A stretch of DNA of 64,000 nt. It comes from Hyalella azteca (lineage: Eukaryota; Arthropoda; Malacostraca; Amphipoda; Hyalellidae). Location of the stretch: positions 94,662 through 158,661 of the forward strand of contig NW_025944383.1 of the NCBI RefSeq assembly GCF_000764305.2, given 5' to 3'. This document shows, piece by piece, positions 52,415 to 63,515 of this stretch; position 1 is the stretch's first letter; every line of letters begins with the position of its first letter. The notes beneath the pieces are model-generated. The model was not told where the DNA came from. It saw only the letters and a program-made list of their open reading frames with translations, and did no database searches. The position numbers and the translations under genes were made by a program.

Positions 52415-54130
52415 AATCTGCGATTAAAGCAATCTAGCGACTATTATAGCTGAACAATTATAATTATAATTGTTCAATTAAAATTACAATTATAAGCTGA
52501 ACAATTATATGACGCAGTTTGCAGTATATCTCTTGAAACTCCTTCAGATTTTAAAATTCGTTCACAAAACTTATAATACACGTGGTAAAGCCAATGTCAT
52601 CATGAACATGATGATGATACCTAAATTTCATGGTGTATTTATTTTTTAGCACAAATCTGAACAAAAAGAGAACAATAATAATTAGTAATAAAATCCGTGC
52701 CTATTTAGTCGTTTGCACAATTACTCGGTTGGATATAATAAAAGTCTGTCGAAAAAATTTTGTCACACCTACAATGATGACATACCTAGCTCTGAGTAAT
52801 TTCTTTTCATGTTAGTAAAGTACAACACAGATTTTCCAATCTTTCCTAAGTAGTTCTTTCCCGTTCTAACAGTTGACGCGAAATACTTTTATGTCACAAT
52901 TTGAAACGTTTGCTCGTCGTCGTTGAATGTCTAACTTGACAGTCCATAGGGAAAAGGACACTCGAGTTCTGTCCTATAAACTCGCAGTGCAGTGCTCGAG
53001 TCACAAGATTTGCTCAAGGACTTGTCCCGCTTTAAAGCATCAAACTGGTAGCTGCTTTTGCTTCTCTGAAGGACCCCAATGTGCATTTTCTAAAGATTCC
53101 TAGGTATAAATTTTCCCCTTGTGTAATTTGATCGTGTAAACTCCCCTAGGATCTTCGCAAGTGTCATTGAGACCGAACGTAAACGAATGTTCTCGCTTGC
53201 GTATTGAAAGCAGGCATGCGCAGCACTGTCATTCGCGCTCTAGCTTAGGATCTTTATTGCTTCGTACTTCCTGTTATTCTATAAACGTATTTAATTCCGT
53301 ACGACCTTAGGCAATTTCACAGCAGCCGCCGGCAGCACAAAGCCCAATAAATTGTGCCGGCCATTGCACATTGTGTTTATGCCCCGGAGTGCCCGGACGA
53401 CGCACTCCGCGTATTCGGCTTTGACACTCTAGTGTCTCTAGCATAAGTGTCGCTTAACGCTATACTCTTGTGCTGACTTTAATTCATTGCCCGAAATTTT
53501 TGTCGTTATTTCAGATTAGGCTCGTAACTCGTAACACATAGTGGCTCATTACAGTGAATTTCTCTTCAATTCAATTCACCGGTTATTTGTGTCTAATCAT
53601 GGAAATTTTGAACATACTTTCTCCTATGCTTTAATTTGATGGTCAAACATTAATTACCTACTTTTTCATGTAAAAAATGTAATTAATGTTTGTTTCATGT
53701 AAAAAATATGAATGTAAAGAGTGTCATCTGGTCTTCATTTCATAAAAACGGGATATTTATTTTCACTTGAACATTTTTGCTGAAACATAGTCGCTGTAGA
53801 TGTGTGTACTGCAAATAGATGTCTGCCAGTTTCTCCATTTACAAAGTATTTTTAAACAATGCATAAACTTAAACCTAATGTTTTACGAACTCGAGGCTGA
53901 ATTCTCTGTGATCAGCATACCGTGCTTCTTGGTCATCTTTGCATCAAAATATTTCGAAGTGTCAAACGATCTGAGTGTGTTATTGCAAAAACCAACTCGC
54001 TCATCGTATGCTGTGATGGCGTCGAACTCAAAGTTTATTTTCATGCATAAAAATGAATAAATTGACATCTTATGCACACTATGAATATGTACTTAATCAA
54101 TGCCTAGTGGATTGCTGCTAAATTTACCTG

Positions 54131-54321
54131 TTTTTAGCGCATTTTCTCGTTTACGGAAAAAATGCGCTATTGTGCTCGTCATGTCCGTACGTCTATCTGT
54201 CCGTCTGTCTGTCCGTCTGTCTGTCCGTCTGTCTGTCCGTCTGTACGTACGTGACCACGTTTTCGTCGACGAGATAATGCGCTCTCTGTCACTCACTCCA
54301 GTGAGTAGTGAGTTATATTTT
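54131..54321 (+). mobile_element. Short foldback element with GTCY core, copy 2
   Basis: Same family as the copy at 50585. It begins TTTTTAGCGCATTTTCTCGT. Here the left arm can pair with AAAATGCGCT at 54159-54168 as well as with ACGAGATAATGCGCT at 54269-54283. The core is a clean CCGTCTGTCTGT repeat at about 54184-54245. A perfect 7-base hairpin (ACTCACT-CC-AGTGAGT, 54290-54305) precedes GAGTTATATTTTTT. The two copies differ in core length and about one base in ten in the shared parts, consistent with independent insertion of the same family. Confidence 0.75.
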
Positions 54322-54714
54322 TTAATCCATATCCGAGAATATGCGTCTCACTGCTCTCAACTTTCATATTTTTATGTTACTTGCTTAAATGCATATTTTT
54401 CGCTTATCCTACTTATATTTTACTTTTTTTATAAACACATCCGACGGACATTTTACTTACTTTACAATGACTAAATATGGTGCACATTAGAACCTCTGGT
54501 TCAACATATGCACGGTAGAAGCGACATCGCCCGGCCGGTCCAGGTTCTCAGAAGCCACCGCTGCTCCTCCATTCAATGTCCCTCGATCGCCCCCGGCCCA
54601 GCCTTTGTGCCCTCGAATGCCTCTCCAAATTCACAGCCATGATTAAAACTCCATTGAGCTTCAAGAGCATCCCTTAGAAAATTTGAAATAGGCGAACTTC
54701 AACGGGCCTTTCAA
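54322..54714. other. Gene-less stretch
   Basis: Nothing supported; a GC-richer patch at 54525-54640 has no coding motif. Confidence 0.4.
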
Positions 54715-55040
54715 TGGTGGACGTGTTTATGTCATCGTGAACTAAGGACGTGTTTATAACATCGTGCGTGGATGACATGTTAATATCATCGTGCACGAAG
54801 GACGCGTTTATAATATCGCGAGCTCGGATGACGTGTCTATATGATGGTGCATGCATGACATGTTAATATCATCGTGCATGAAGTATGCGTTTATAATATC
54901 GTGAGCTCGGATGGCGTGTCTATATAATCGTGCGAGGATGACGTGTTAATATCATCGTGCACGAAGGGCGCGTTTATAATATCGTGAGCTCGGATGCGTG
55001 TCTATATGATCGTCCATGGATGGCAAGTTGATATGGATAT
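54715..55040 (+). repeat. ~28-base minisatellite with three-unit higher-order repeat
   Basis: About 12 units of the form GACGTGTTTATATCATCGTG plus a variable tail. The units fall into three types: TGTTAATATCATCGTGCACG, GCGTTTATAATATCGTGAGC and GTGTCTATATGATCGTGC. The three types follow each other in the same order three times, giving an ~83-base higher-order unit. The array decays at its right edge (55020-55040). Confidence 0.85.
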
Positions 55041-57108
55041 GATGGTCCATGGATAGCTTCATCTCTACATATACGAAGTAGTCTTCGCGAAAGCATTCAT
55101 TGTTGTCAAGGCCCGTCGCTCAATCGTAATGCTTCTAATTGACTTGTTTACTTATTTGAAAAATTATAGCCAGACTTTATCATGCTAAAAATGTATGTCA
55201 TCTGCAACAACTGCGCTGCAATTACACAGTACGAGTCTTAAGATGATAACTATATAGTTGTCCATTGCTCATCACAAGAGAGTCTTGAATATTCTTTTCA
55301 AATAAGCTCTACTTCAAATCCCTCTAATATTGCCTATGTGTTTTTGTCACGTAAAATGGTCCTAATAGAAAAATTTATTTAGATTTTCCAATTTACTTCA
55401 GTCATTAAATAGAGATTTTTTTGAAGTTTGCACGGCTTATAATTGTCTATCCCAGAACGGAACATTTAAACTGTTTAAGTCGACTTCAGAGTAACTATCA
55501 CCTCACTCCTACGCCAAATTGAGACCTAAATCAATTCTTTATTTGAACTGATATTTTTATTCGTCAGTTACACTGGCGTAATCGAAGCATATCTACTGCT
55601 TAAATCTCGCTAATACAAGTGTTTTAAATTCTAATGTTAGAGCTAATAACATAAGATATGATATTTAATCATAAGCGAAATTTTTCTTGATCTGTTTTGT
55701 AGGAAAGGATTTCACGAGAGAGCTAAAGTCCCGCTACCAAAACTGAAGAAAACCTTGAGTAATTTAGTTGGCCGGCATCCGAATGCAAGCAGGACGAGAC
55801 CAGCAACAATAACTGCGCCATGTCTCTATGGCTGGAGAACAAAAGAGCTTCGCCGATGTAGAATCTTTACTGCGATCACAGACGCAAGTCTCAGAATTCT
55901 CGGCTATCTTGTGCAGTGAAACTGAGAAGCTGCATGCTTTTATAAAGCCACTGCGACCGTGGCCGCTTCTGCTGCTGCCTTCCCAACGGCCCGAAGCGAC
56001 GCTTGTTCTCTGCCTTATCTCAATGCGTTATCAGTTGCTAAATAAAGCCTGGAAAATTCATAACTCCTTCTAGCTTTAGGGGAAACAAGTGAGTTTTCGA
56101 ATTCAATTTGCCTCTAAATGTTTTGATAACTATATCGATGTTTCGCTTTTTAATTCACGGTCACGGATTCAATTAGGTATTGCTAAATTAACGCGCAAGT
56201 TGATCTTCTTTCACTTTTTATGTTTCAATTTACAAAATAACGCCTCATTAGAAAACATAGAATTTAATCCAGATTCATTTCAACAACAATAGCAGTAAAT
56301 TGCTTCTTGATCATGCGGAGTCTCCTTAATTGGGTATCAGAGCGATTCGCTTCGCTGCGCAATTAGTTCCAAAATTATTCCTCATCTCAACTCCGTGGAG
56401 AAATTCACCGATTCAAAACTTTCTAATTCAGTATTAAGACCTGCAATAAATTACTTATTCATTGCACTTCCTTATAAATAATCAATAGTTGTATGCAAGA
56501 AAAGAATTTCTCCGCAAGAAATGGTCGCAATTTCGTGGTCTTTTTCTTCTCGAAGAGATTCATTCGTATCGCTTTAAAACTCGCGAGCCGAAACTTTCGT
56601 CCGTCTCTTCTCAAGAGGAAACGACCAACTTTGTCTCAATATAAAAGTTGCGCTGATAAAAACCTTCTTCTTTTAGTACTGCAACATCGAGTTTTATATT
56701 AACGCCTGTAACATGCAGACGACCTTCTTGTAACGCTGACGTCTTTGACCAAACGCATTACGTGGACTCTAAGAAAGTCAGTCGTAACTATAAAGAATAT
56801 TTTGTACTAAAATACCCTGCAATCGTGCGGCTTTATGGTAAATTTAACAAGATCATCACATTTTCCCTGCCTATTTTCCCACCATAAAATGTCTTACCTT
56901 CTCTCAGGATAAGAGCAGGTATACTTCAATTTCTACGTTGAGCTAATACGTGCCTCTTGATTAAAATCTAGAATTCCTAATGGAATATTTTAAGAAACCA
57001 CAATGCATGGCCACCGCTCGGCTGCCATGCATAGATTGTAAAAATTCGTTCTCTCGTAAATAACATATCTAATAACTTTTTTCCGTTATGAACCAAAGCC
57101 ACTAAGTT

Positions 57109-57158
57109 AATATTATTTATTTATATTATTATTCTTTATAATATAAATAAATAATATT
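57109..57158. repeat. Perfect 21-base AT-only hairpin
   Basis: The arm 57109-57129 is the exact reverse complement of 57138-57158, with an 8-base loop containing the only C. Both arms are pure A/T and built of ATT/TTA repeats, so slippage is a plausible origin. Confidence 0.75.
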
Positions 57159-57469
57159 ATTTATATATTATTTATTCTTTTATTTATATTTATAACAATT
57201 AAATTAACGGGCCTTTCTTCGATTAGCGAATAATTATCATTTTTAAGTGAAATTATGTGCTAGATCTTGAAAATATTATAAATGTAACATTCTTGATTGT
57301 AAGGGAAATTCATCCATTGTCAGTTTTTTGGTTTTGTCAAAATTATTTCTATTTAGAAGGTATAATGTTACTGGTAAAGTTGGCTACCGTGTCGCGTGTG
57401 CTGACGTGGCATCACCGGGTTAAAGTCACCGTTAGAATACCCATTATTTATTTCGTTGAGGCTTGGTCG

Positions 57470-57530
57470 GAATTATCATCAATGTAAAGTTTCGATCGTC
57501 CTGATCGAAACTATACATTGATGATAATTC
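57470..57530. repeat. 28-base hairpin with one mismatch, 5-base loop
   Basis: The arm 57470-57497 (begins GAATTATCATCAATGTAAAG) is the reverse complement of 57503-57530 except one base. The loop is GTCCT, and the stem closes on GATC. Flanks show no target-site duplication that I can see. Confidence 0.8.
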
Positions 57531-58560
57531 AACGCTGTAGTTATAAGAATTAGTGTTAGAAGTTGTAATAGTCTCTTTCTATGTAAGATTCTTTCACTGT
57601 TATATTTCTGACAACATTGCACGATGACACCATAAGCAAGCTTTCGAGGTAAAGATATACGATTAATATTAATTCACGAAGTTTACTTTTGACATGAAAC
57701 TTCTTAGTTATTTTAATCCTTTTTGTATGTCGGCTCATTTTCTAGCTTCTGAAATTGAATCTTATGAGTGTCAAATTGCTCAAAGAAGTAGTTGTGAATT
57801 TTCCATATTAAAATTGAAAGAGTGGTCCCTAATTATTGTTGGTTTCATTTTTGCCGTTCATTCCCGAATTTTGTACGGCTGAGAGTTCTGACAACTTTGA
57901 ATTCGTGAAATTAGTCAATTCATAGTCTCTTATTTATCAAATTTGAATAGTTCAAACAAATAATTAACGACAGAAAATAAATCATTCGATCACTCTGGAA
58001 CAAATGGTTATTGTTGTAATGTTCCAATTTATCAGTCGAACACGTTATTGAATTCTTGAAAGAGGAAGCACAATTTTGGCGTTTCTGAATCATAAATATA
58101 ATAGTTATACTTGTATGTGATAATATTCTACCTAATAAAAGCTTCTCTTACTTACTTGGTTTGTTGAATGTTAACAATGGATTTGAGTAGGTTATCGTTT
58201 TTGTTCAGTGATTTCCATCCTGAGGAGATGTGCGGCGAGTTCATCTTTTAAAGTGAACGATGTGTATTAAAAAATCTTACATTTGAATGTGTTACATGAC
58301 ATCCTATACCAACCGTGTTCACTCAGCAGGACCTCTAGCGACATTTTCGTCTTTTTGTTTGCACACGAAACTTGGAGCGGCGCTCAACTCAAGCACCGGA
58401 ACAGCATCAGACCTGAAGAGCCTCAGCGCTCCTCCAATTCAACCACAGCAACCCTGCACCGCCGACTACATCGATCATTCGCGGGGCAAAATAGTCACTT
58501 TTTCGGACGAAACACCGCGATGGAGTGAGAAGAGCAACAGCTTTTCTATACACCTGTTTG

Positions 58561-58806
58561 ATGGTCTCCCTTTTATTCGTAGGAGCAAGTTTTGCACTTA
58601 ATTTTGAGGGAATTGCCTCGCAACGACTGCTGCCCAAGTTTGCAGGGCATTGCCATGTTGTCCTGCTAAATAGAAACTCATTCACTGGTGCATGCAATCG
58701 TCTGTACGACTGTGGTCGGACACAGAATGACTGCAGCTCGAGCTGTGACGCGAATCACACGTCAGTGTTCTGCGTGAATGTCCGTTGCGGAAACCATTTA
58801 TTTTAA
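58561..58806 (+). CDS. Candidate small secreted cysteine-rich peptide
   Basis: An ATG at 58561 opens an 81-codon frame ending TAA. The N-terminus MVSLLFVGASFA looks like a short signal peptide. The remainder has seven cysteines, spaced C-x13-C-x5-C-x6-C-x3-C-x8-C-x4-C, with an NHT glycosylation sequon. The DNA here is more GC-rich than its surroundings. Against it: the frame is short enough to arise by chance, an odd cysteine number is unusual, the same region is open in other frames (58287-58601 plus, 58407-58697 minus), and a splice-like TTTTATTCGTAG inside the signal region offers another reading. I see no promoter and no clear polyadenylation signal. No family is recognised, and the role is unknown. 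Confidence 0.25.
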   Translation: MVSLLFVGASFALNFEGIASQRLLPKFAGHCHVVLLNRNSFTGACNRLYDCGRTQNDCSSSCDANHTSVFCVNVRCGNHLF

Positions 58807-61294
58807 TCAAATATTGCAGAAGCTTTTCAATATTTTATGATATTTTTATTTATTATATGTTGAAAAAAATGAAGATTTTTTCGACACGGACGACAAGATA
58901 ATATAAGATGACGAACGTAAAATCGGACATCTTCCATGAAATTGGGTGTTTTGGAGCTTCAGATCACGCCTCAATCGATATTTGGAGCGTCAGATTACGC
59001 CTGAATCGCTAATGCGCAAATTTTTCAATCGGTTAGCAAGATCAATATTGAATTGCAATAATTAAAACAAGCACATCACAAGTCTACGCACCTAATGTTC
59101 TTTCCAATCAGCAATTATATGATCTCTGTTACAATAAATACTACACCCTACAACACCAATATTATTTTTCAATTAAAGATCAACGGTTCTCAGCATGAAA
59201 TAGCATTTGTATCGCAGACCTCTTCATTGTTGAATAATTGGATTCGAAAGAGCTTGAAAAATCCGCTATCTAACGCCAATGTAGTTACGAACTTAGAAGA
59301 TTTCTCCATGTGTTGCTGTAGGCGCAATTCGCTGATATCGCATTCAATGAATTGAGATTGATTACTTGTTGCACATTTACATTAAAATATTTCGCCGCAT
59401 TGCCAATGCTAATATTTTCTTATCTCATGCCTAAACACGCTATTTAAATTTAAATAAATTGGCTAATTCAGATTCTTCGTGTAATGAATTTCATTTGTTT
59501 GAATATTACTTATCGTAAAATTGAACAAAGTTGATAGATGATTATAATTCATCGATTCTCTTATTCGTGATAAATTGAATATTCTTTGCATGTGCCTCGA
59601 CGTTAATTTTTTGGTCAATCTCACTAATATATTATTCATGAATTTCATAACAAAGTAAGTCGCTTCTCCTAATGTGTTCGTTTTCCTCTGTGTTTTCATA
59701 GCTAAATAAAAAATGCTTTGCTTTGACTTTGACATTACAGGAAAATATTCCCTATTCGTATTCATGACAAAATCTCGCTATGGATCAATAAAAATCTCTC
59801 AAAGTTTTGCGCCCTGGCGCGTTATTTCCTTCATTTAAAGAACTCGCTTTGTTATCCTCCCTTGAAATGCGACATTTACCACAATACAGTCCACCCTGAA
59901 GATGTATTTTACAAGCCTTGAAAACATTAGTCTTATCGTGAAGAACTTTTCGCCGTCGACTCGGTTTCTTTCAGCATCATGGCGCTCGTGACGTGACATC
60001 AGGAGTGGCCTAATTTTGTACGATTTTCAGCAGATTAATGTGACGTAGATGTTTCAGTAAAACTTTTAGCACAGAGGTAAGAATCAGTTCTTCCTATGTT
60101 ATTCTTGATAAGTATAAAAACTTTAATTATGCTAATATACTGTATACTAAGCATTCGATTTCATTTTTTGGATTGTTCCACCTGTCCTACCACAGCTAGC
60201 GCTGCCTAACTGCAAGTCTAGGCTGTGAAGTTAGTTGTAATCAGGATTCCCTTCACTTCCTTATATATTTTGACCAACGATGTATCGTGTAAATGACTAT
60301 TTTTATAAGTGTCGCTTGCTTGTTGGTTTAGACTATTTTGTGATTTTCTATTTCGATGTTGCTGCGTGTCAAACTAAATCTCGTGTTGACATTTCGTTTT
60401 GAAACAAGAAGCTTAGAGGCACTCACGAGCTAACCCAATGTACTATCACGCAAGCAATTATACTGTATGTACGGTGCTACAACACAATTTTAACGTTTTA
60501 ATTCGCTACTCGTTCGTATTTGTTCATCAGCATCTGATTTAATTGAGTCATGACCATTCATTCACAACTAGCGATTTGTACGCACGTTTCAAAAGAATTT
60601 TTCATTCAATATGTCAATGTATGGCTAAATCTAAATTTTGATATAATTTCAACGAATTTGATTTACGCCTAATCATTTTGATTGGCTTCTTAGAAATTTT
60701 ATGTGAGCTAACGATTCTATAATTTGATGCACCTCACGACAATTTAATTGTAGAATCGCATACACTATACAATTTCATGAGATTAAATTTCATTGTACAT
60801 TCTAACAATTATATGCGTCACGTAGCTGTGATTTGTCAGCCATGTATCTCGAAGACTTTCCAAACCTACAGTCAATGTCTAGCCAGGCCGAGGCTTATGT
60901 TCGATGTCTCACCGACTGCAGCTTCTCTTCCTCACTCAGCATCGATTGCCGGTCCCCTGGGACCCGTGGCAAACTTGGACAAAGTGAAAATACTTTATGA
61001 GATAAATTTAATCAGACTATAATGGATCAATGGAGACGTACATTAAAAAATTGACAAAAATACTTTAAAGAATCAACGAAAAAATTTTATTAAAAAGATG
61101 AACATACTTTCAGAGTATCAACAAACTGACTTGACGGGATCAATAAACTGACTTTGTGGAATCATTTACCCTCTGGGGGGACTTCTGACGCGTGTCTGTG
61201 CGCGTCAGAAATCCTGTGGGATTTCGCGCTCCTAGGGGGACTGTTCCTGAGCGCCCCACCGCTGAGCTCGCGGTGTCTGACTGCAGGTCTCAGT
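58807..61294. other. Gene-less stretch
   Basis: No supported gene. A two-copy 31-base repeat (TTGGAGC..CAGATTACGCCT) lies at about 58951-59012. A 10-base perfect hairpin, TTCTGACGCG...CGCGTCAGAA, lies at 61183-61210 within a GC-rich patch next to the retrotransposon LTR. Confidence 0.4.
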
Positions 61295-62161
61295 TGTGGG
61301 GGCAAGTTATTATGTAGGTAGGATTCCTTACTTTCCTTTCTCTATCTCTCTCGTGCGGGTGGCCGACGACCCGTGTTAGCGACCTCTTGTTCAAGTGGCT
61401 TCGTTGCTGTTACTTTTCACATGTCCCTCCTTGTCACTTCGTCTCTTTGAGATGCTAACGCTGCTTCTTTCGAGCCAGCGTCAGCGGGCTGGACAATTGA
61501 TACCTTCCGCCCTTTGTGGGTGATTATTAACTTGAGATTTTGAATAATTGAGACCTTCCGCCTCTTTGGCGATGTTTTTTATATTTTGACCTTCGGTGCG
61601 AAATAGCTTGATAGCTGAAGCGCTAGAAAACCATATTGTACTACTACTTGTGAAATCATTTCTCGAGTTAGGGAAAGCCTTGTCGGGATTTGCGACAGTT
61701 ATCAGTTAATTGAGAAGCCCTGAAATTACAAAACCTGTGGGATAAGTGCCAGTCATTACCCACACAGTAAAACATGAATGGAAATTAAAGAGACTGGAAC
61801 TGAGATTTTACTGCAAGGCAAATTAACAACAAGGTGGGCTTTGAGTATAAGTATTAAGATGGAAAAATAGTGTAAAGAATAATACCCTTGGCAACGTGCG
61901 TATCTGTAGAAAAGTAAATCTAATAAATGATCGTCATTGAAGATGAATGAAGAGAAATAATAATACAACATAACAATTATTCAGACAATAAAAAAAAGGA
62001 ACCTATTAGAGCTTAAACTAACCTGCAGCGGGGATCAGCCGAATAATAATGACTAACGAGAAAATTCTGTGCGCGACGTTAACTTCCTACCGGTGTTGCC
62101 AAGGTAAAGGTAAATTATAATTTTATTACAAAATGAAGTCGCAAAATGTCTTTACACTACA
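61295..62161 (-). mobile_element. Probable 3' LTR of the Ty3/Gypsy element
   Basis: On the minus strand the pol frame ends at 62195. About 30 bases later comes GGCGGGGTACTAC followed by TGTAGTGTAAAG, which suits a short polypurine tract and LTR start at 62161. The other boundary is uncertain. The first good match to the required CA end is the CCCCCACA (minus) at 61295, giving about 867 bases. Two CTTCCGCC motifs at about 61505 and 61553 form a short direct repeat inside. Without the 5' LTR in the window the limits cannot be proved. Confidence 0.35.
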
Positions 62162-62194
62162 GTAGTACCCCGCCAGATGTCGGAGACATAATGA

Positions 62195-63515
62195 TCAATA
62201 ATATATAAAATCGGCTTTAGGGCGGAAATTGACTCGACGACCCGAGCGGGTTGTTCGCTGTGGTGGGTCAGCTGCAGTGGTTCCTGGAGCGGGCTGCTCC
62301 GGGTTTTCTGGCTCTGAAGCTGCATCGGTCACTGGCGGGTGGTAGGCTGATTTTTGCTCCGTTAGCTTCGGCAGGTCAATTGAAGGGTTTTGTTTTAGCT
62401 TTTAATCTTTAGGTGCTTGACAATACGCTGGTTTGAGTCGGTCTATGGATACCGTTTGTTCAAGTGAGCCGGTTTTAATCACATAATACTTGGGAGTTCT
62501 CTTCACTACAAGGTGAGGTCCGGTATATGGTGCTTCGAGGGGCTTCCTTGCTCGATCAATGCGCAGCCACACGTGTGTGCAGGTTTGCAGATCTTTGGGG
62601 ATGTATGATTTTGTAGAGATGTGACTACGACCTTCAGATAACTCTAAAAATCGATTGATCTCATCAATTCTTGGAGTTTGGTTGTCGTTTCTTTGGAGCA
62701 GTCCTCGTTGGTTTCTGTTATTAGTGGACGTGGTAGCAGGAGGTTAGCTCCTGTAACTGCGGTAAAAGGAGAGAATCCAAACTCGTTTGGCAAGCTGCGT
62801 ATTCCCAGCAGGACGATTGGTAGTGCTTGAAGCCAAGCTTCTTTACGGGCCATTATTGCTGTTTTGATGGTTCGGTGCGCCCGCTCAATCATCCCATTAG
62901 CTTGAGGGTGATAAGCGGTTGTTCTGAGACGATGGAAACCTACAAGTTTTGCCAGTTCAGCGAAGAGTTCTGCTTCGAACTGGGCACCCCTGTCTGTGAC
63001 TACACGGAGAGGTACTCCAAAACGGGAAATCCAAGTTTCGATGAAGGCTGAAGCAATGGTTGTGGCGGTGATGTCGGGTAGAGGAGTGGCCTCAATCCAT
63101 CTGGTGGATCGGTCGATACAGGTGAGTAAATATCGTTGTGGTTTGAAATACGGATCTCCGGCAACTTTGACCATCGGCAGTGGACCTACAATATCTAGGT
63201 GCACTGTCTCAAATATGTCCGATGATAAATTAAAATCCAGAATTTGACCTTTGGTGTGGCGATGGATCTTTGATTGCTGGCACGCAAGGCAGTTGCGTGA
63301 CCATTCTCTAATGTTTTTATCCATTTCAGGCCAAAAATATCGCTCCTTAACCAGCTTCACTGTTGCCTTAATGCTGGGATGGCTGATGTTATGTAGGCTT
63401 TCGAAGATAGAATGTCGTGCTGCTGAACGAACATAAGGACGCGGGCACTTAGTTGAATTGTCACAATAGAGTAGAAGGTCTTTATCCAACGGAAATGGTT
63501 TTAGGCGATCGATGA
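62195..63515 (-). pseudogene. Ty3/Gypsy integrase, broken
   Basis: This part of pol inserts the element's DNA copy into the host genome. The zinc-binding region shows LHNISHPS and CLACQQSK (HHCC type). The DDE core shows [18 protein letters not shown] and [20 protein letters not shown]-terminal GPY/F-like module reads YTGPHLVVKRTPKYYVI. The tail has the basic RTTRSGRRV motif typical of the end of Gypsy pol. Breaks: a frame change from RNase H at about 63514-63519, a second at the five-A run 62646-62650 just after the core, and an in-frame TAA at 62402-62404. After that stop the same frame continues to TGA at 62195-62197. All breaks look like ordinary decay. Confidence 0.9.

Larger units (their letters stand above)
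50756..54130. other. Gene-less stretch
   Basis: No supported gene. Two strong foldbacks are listed at 52020 and 52304. At 53642-53690 an imperfectly spaced ACATTAATTAC...GTAATTAATGT inverted repeat is present. Short frames elsewhere look like chance. Confidence 0.4.
55041..58300. other. Gene-less stretch
   Basis: No supported gene. A plus-strand frame of about 76 codons after a splice-like CTGTTTTGTAG (55690-55705) has no recognisable domain. Foldbacks are listed at 57109 and 57470. Confidence 0.4.

Noticed and set aside
55705..55940. Plus-strand frame after a splice-like TGTTTTGTAG
   Set aside because: About 76 codons, no recognised domain, and its phase and content do not fit the next neuroligin exon.
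61183..61210. Hairpin TTCTGACGCG..CGCGTCAGAA as a terminator or LTR end
   Set aside because: It lies outside the best LTR boundary and has no terminal TG/CA or T run; function cannot be assigned.
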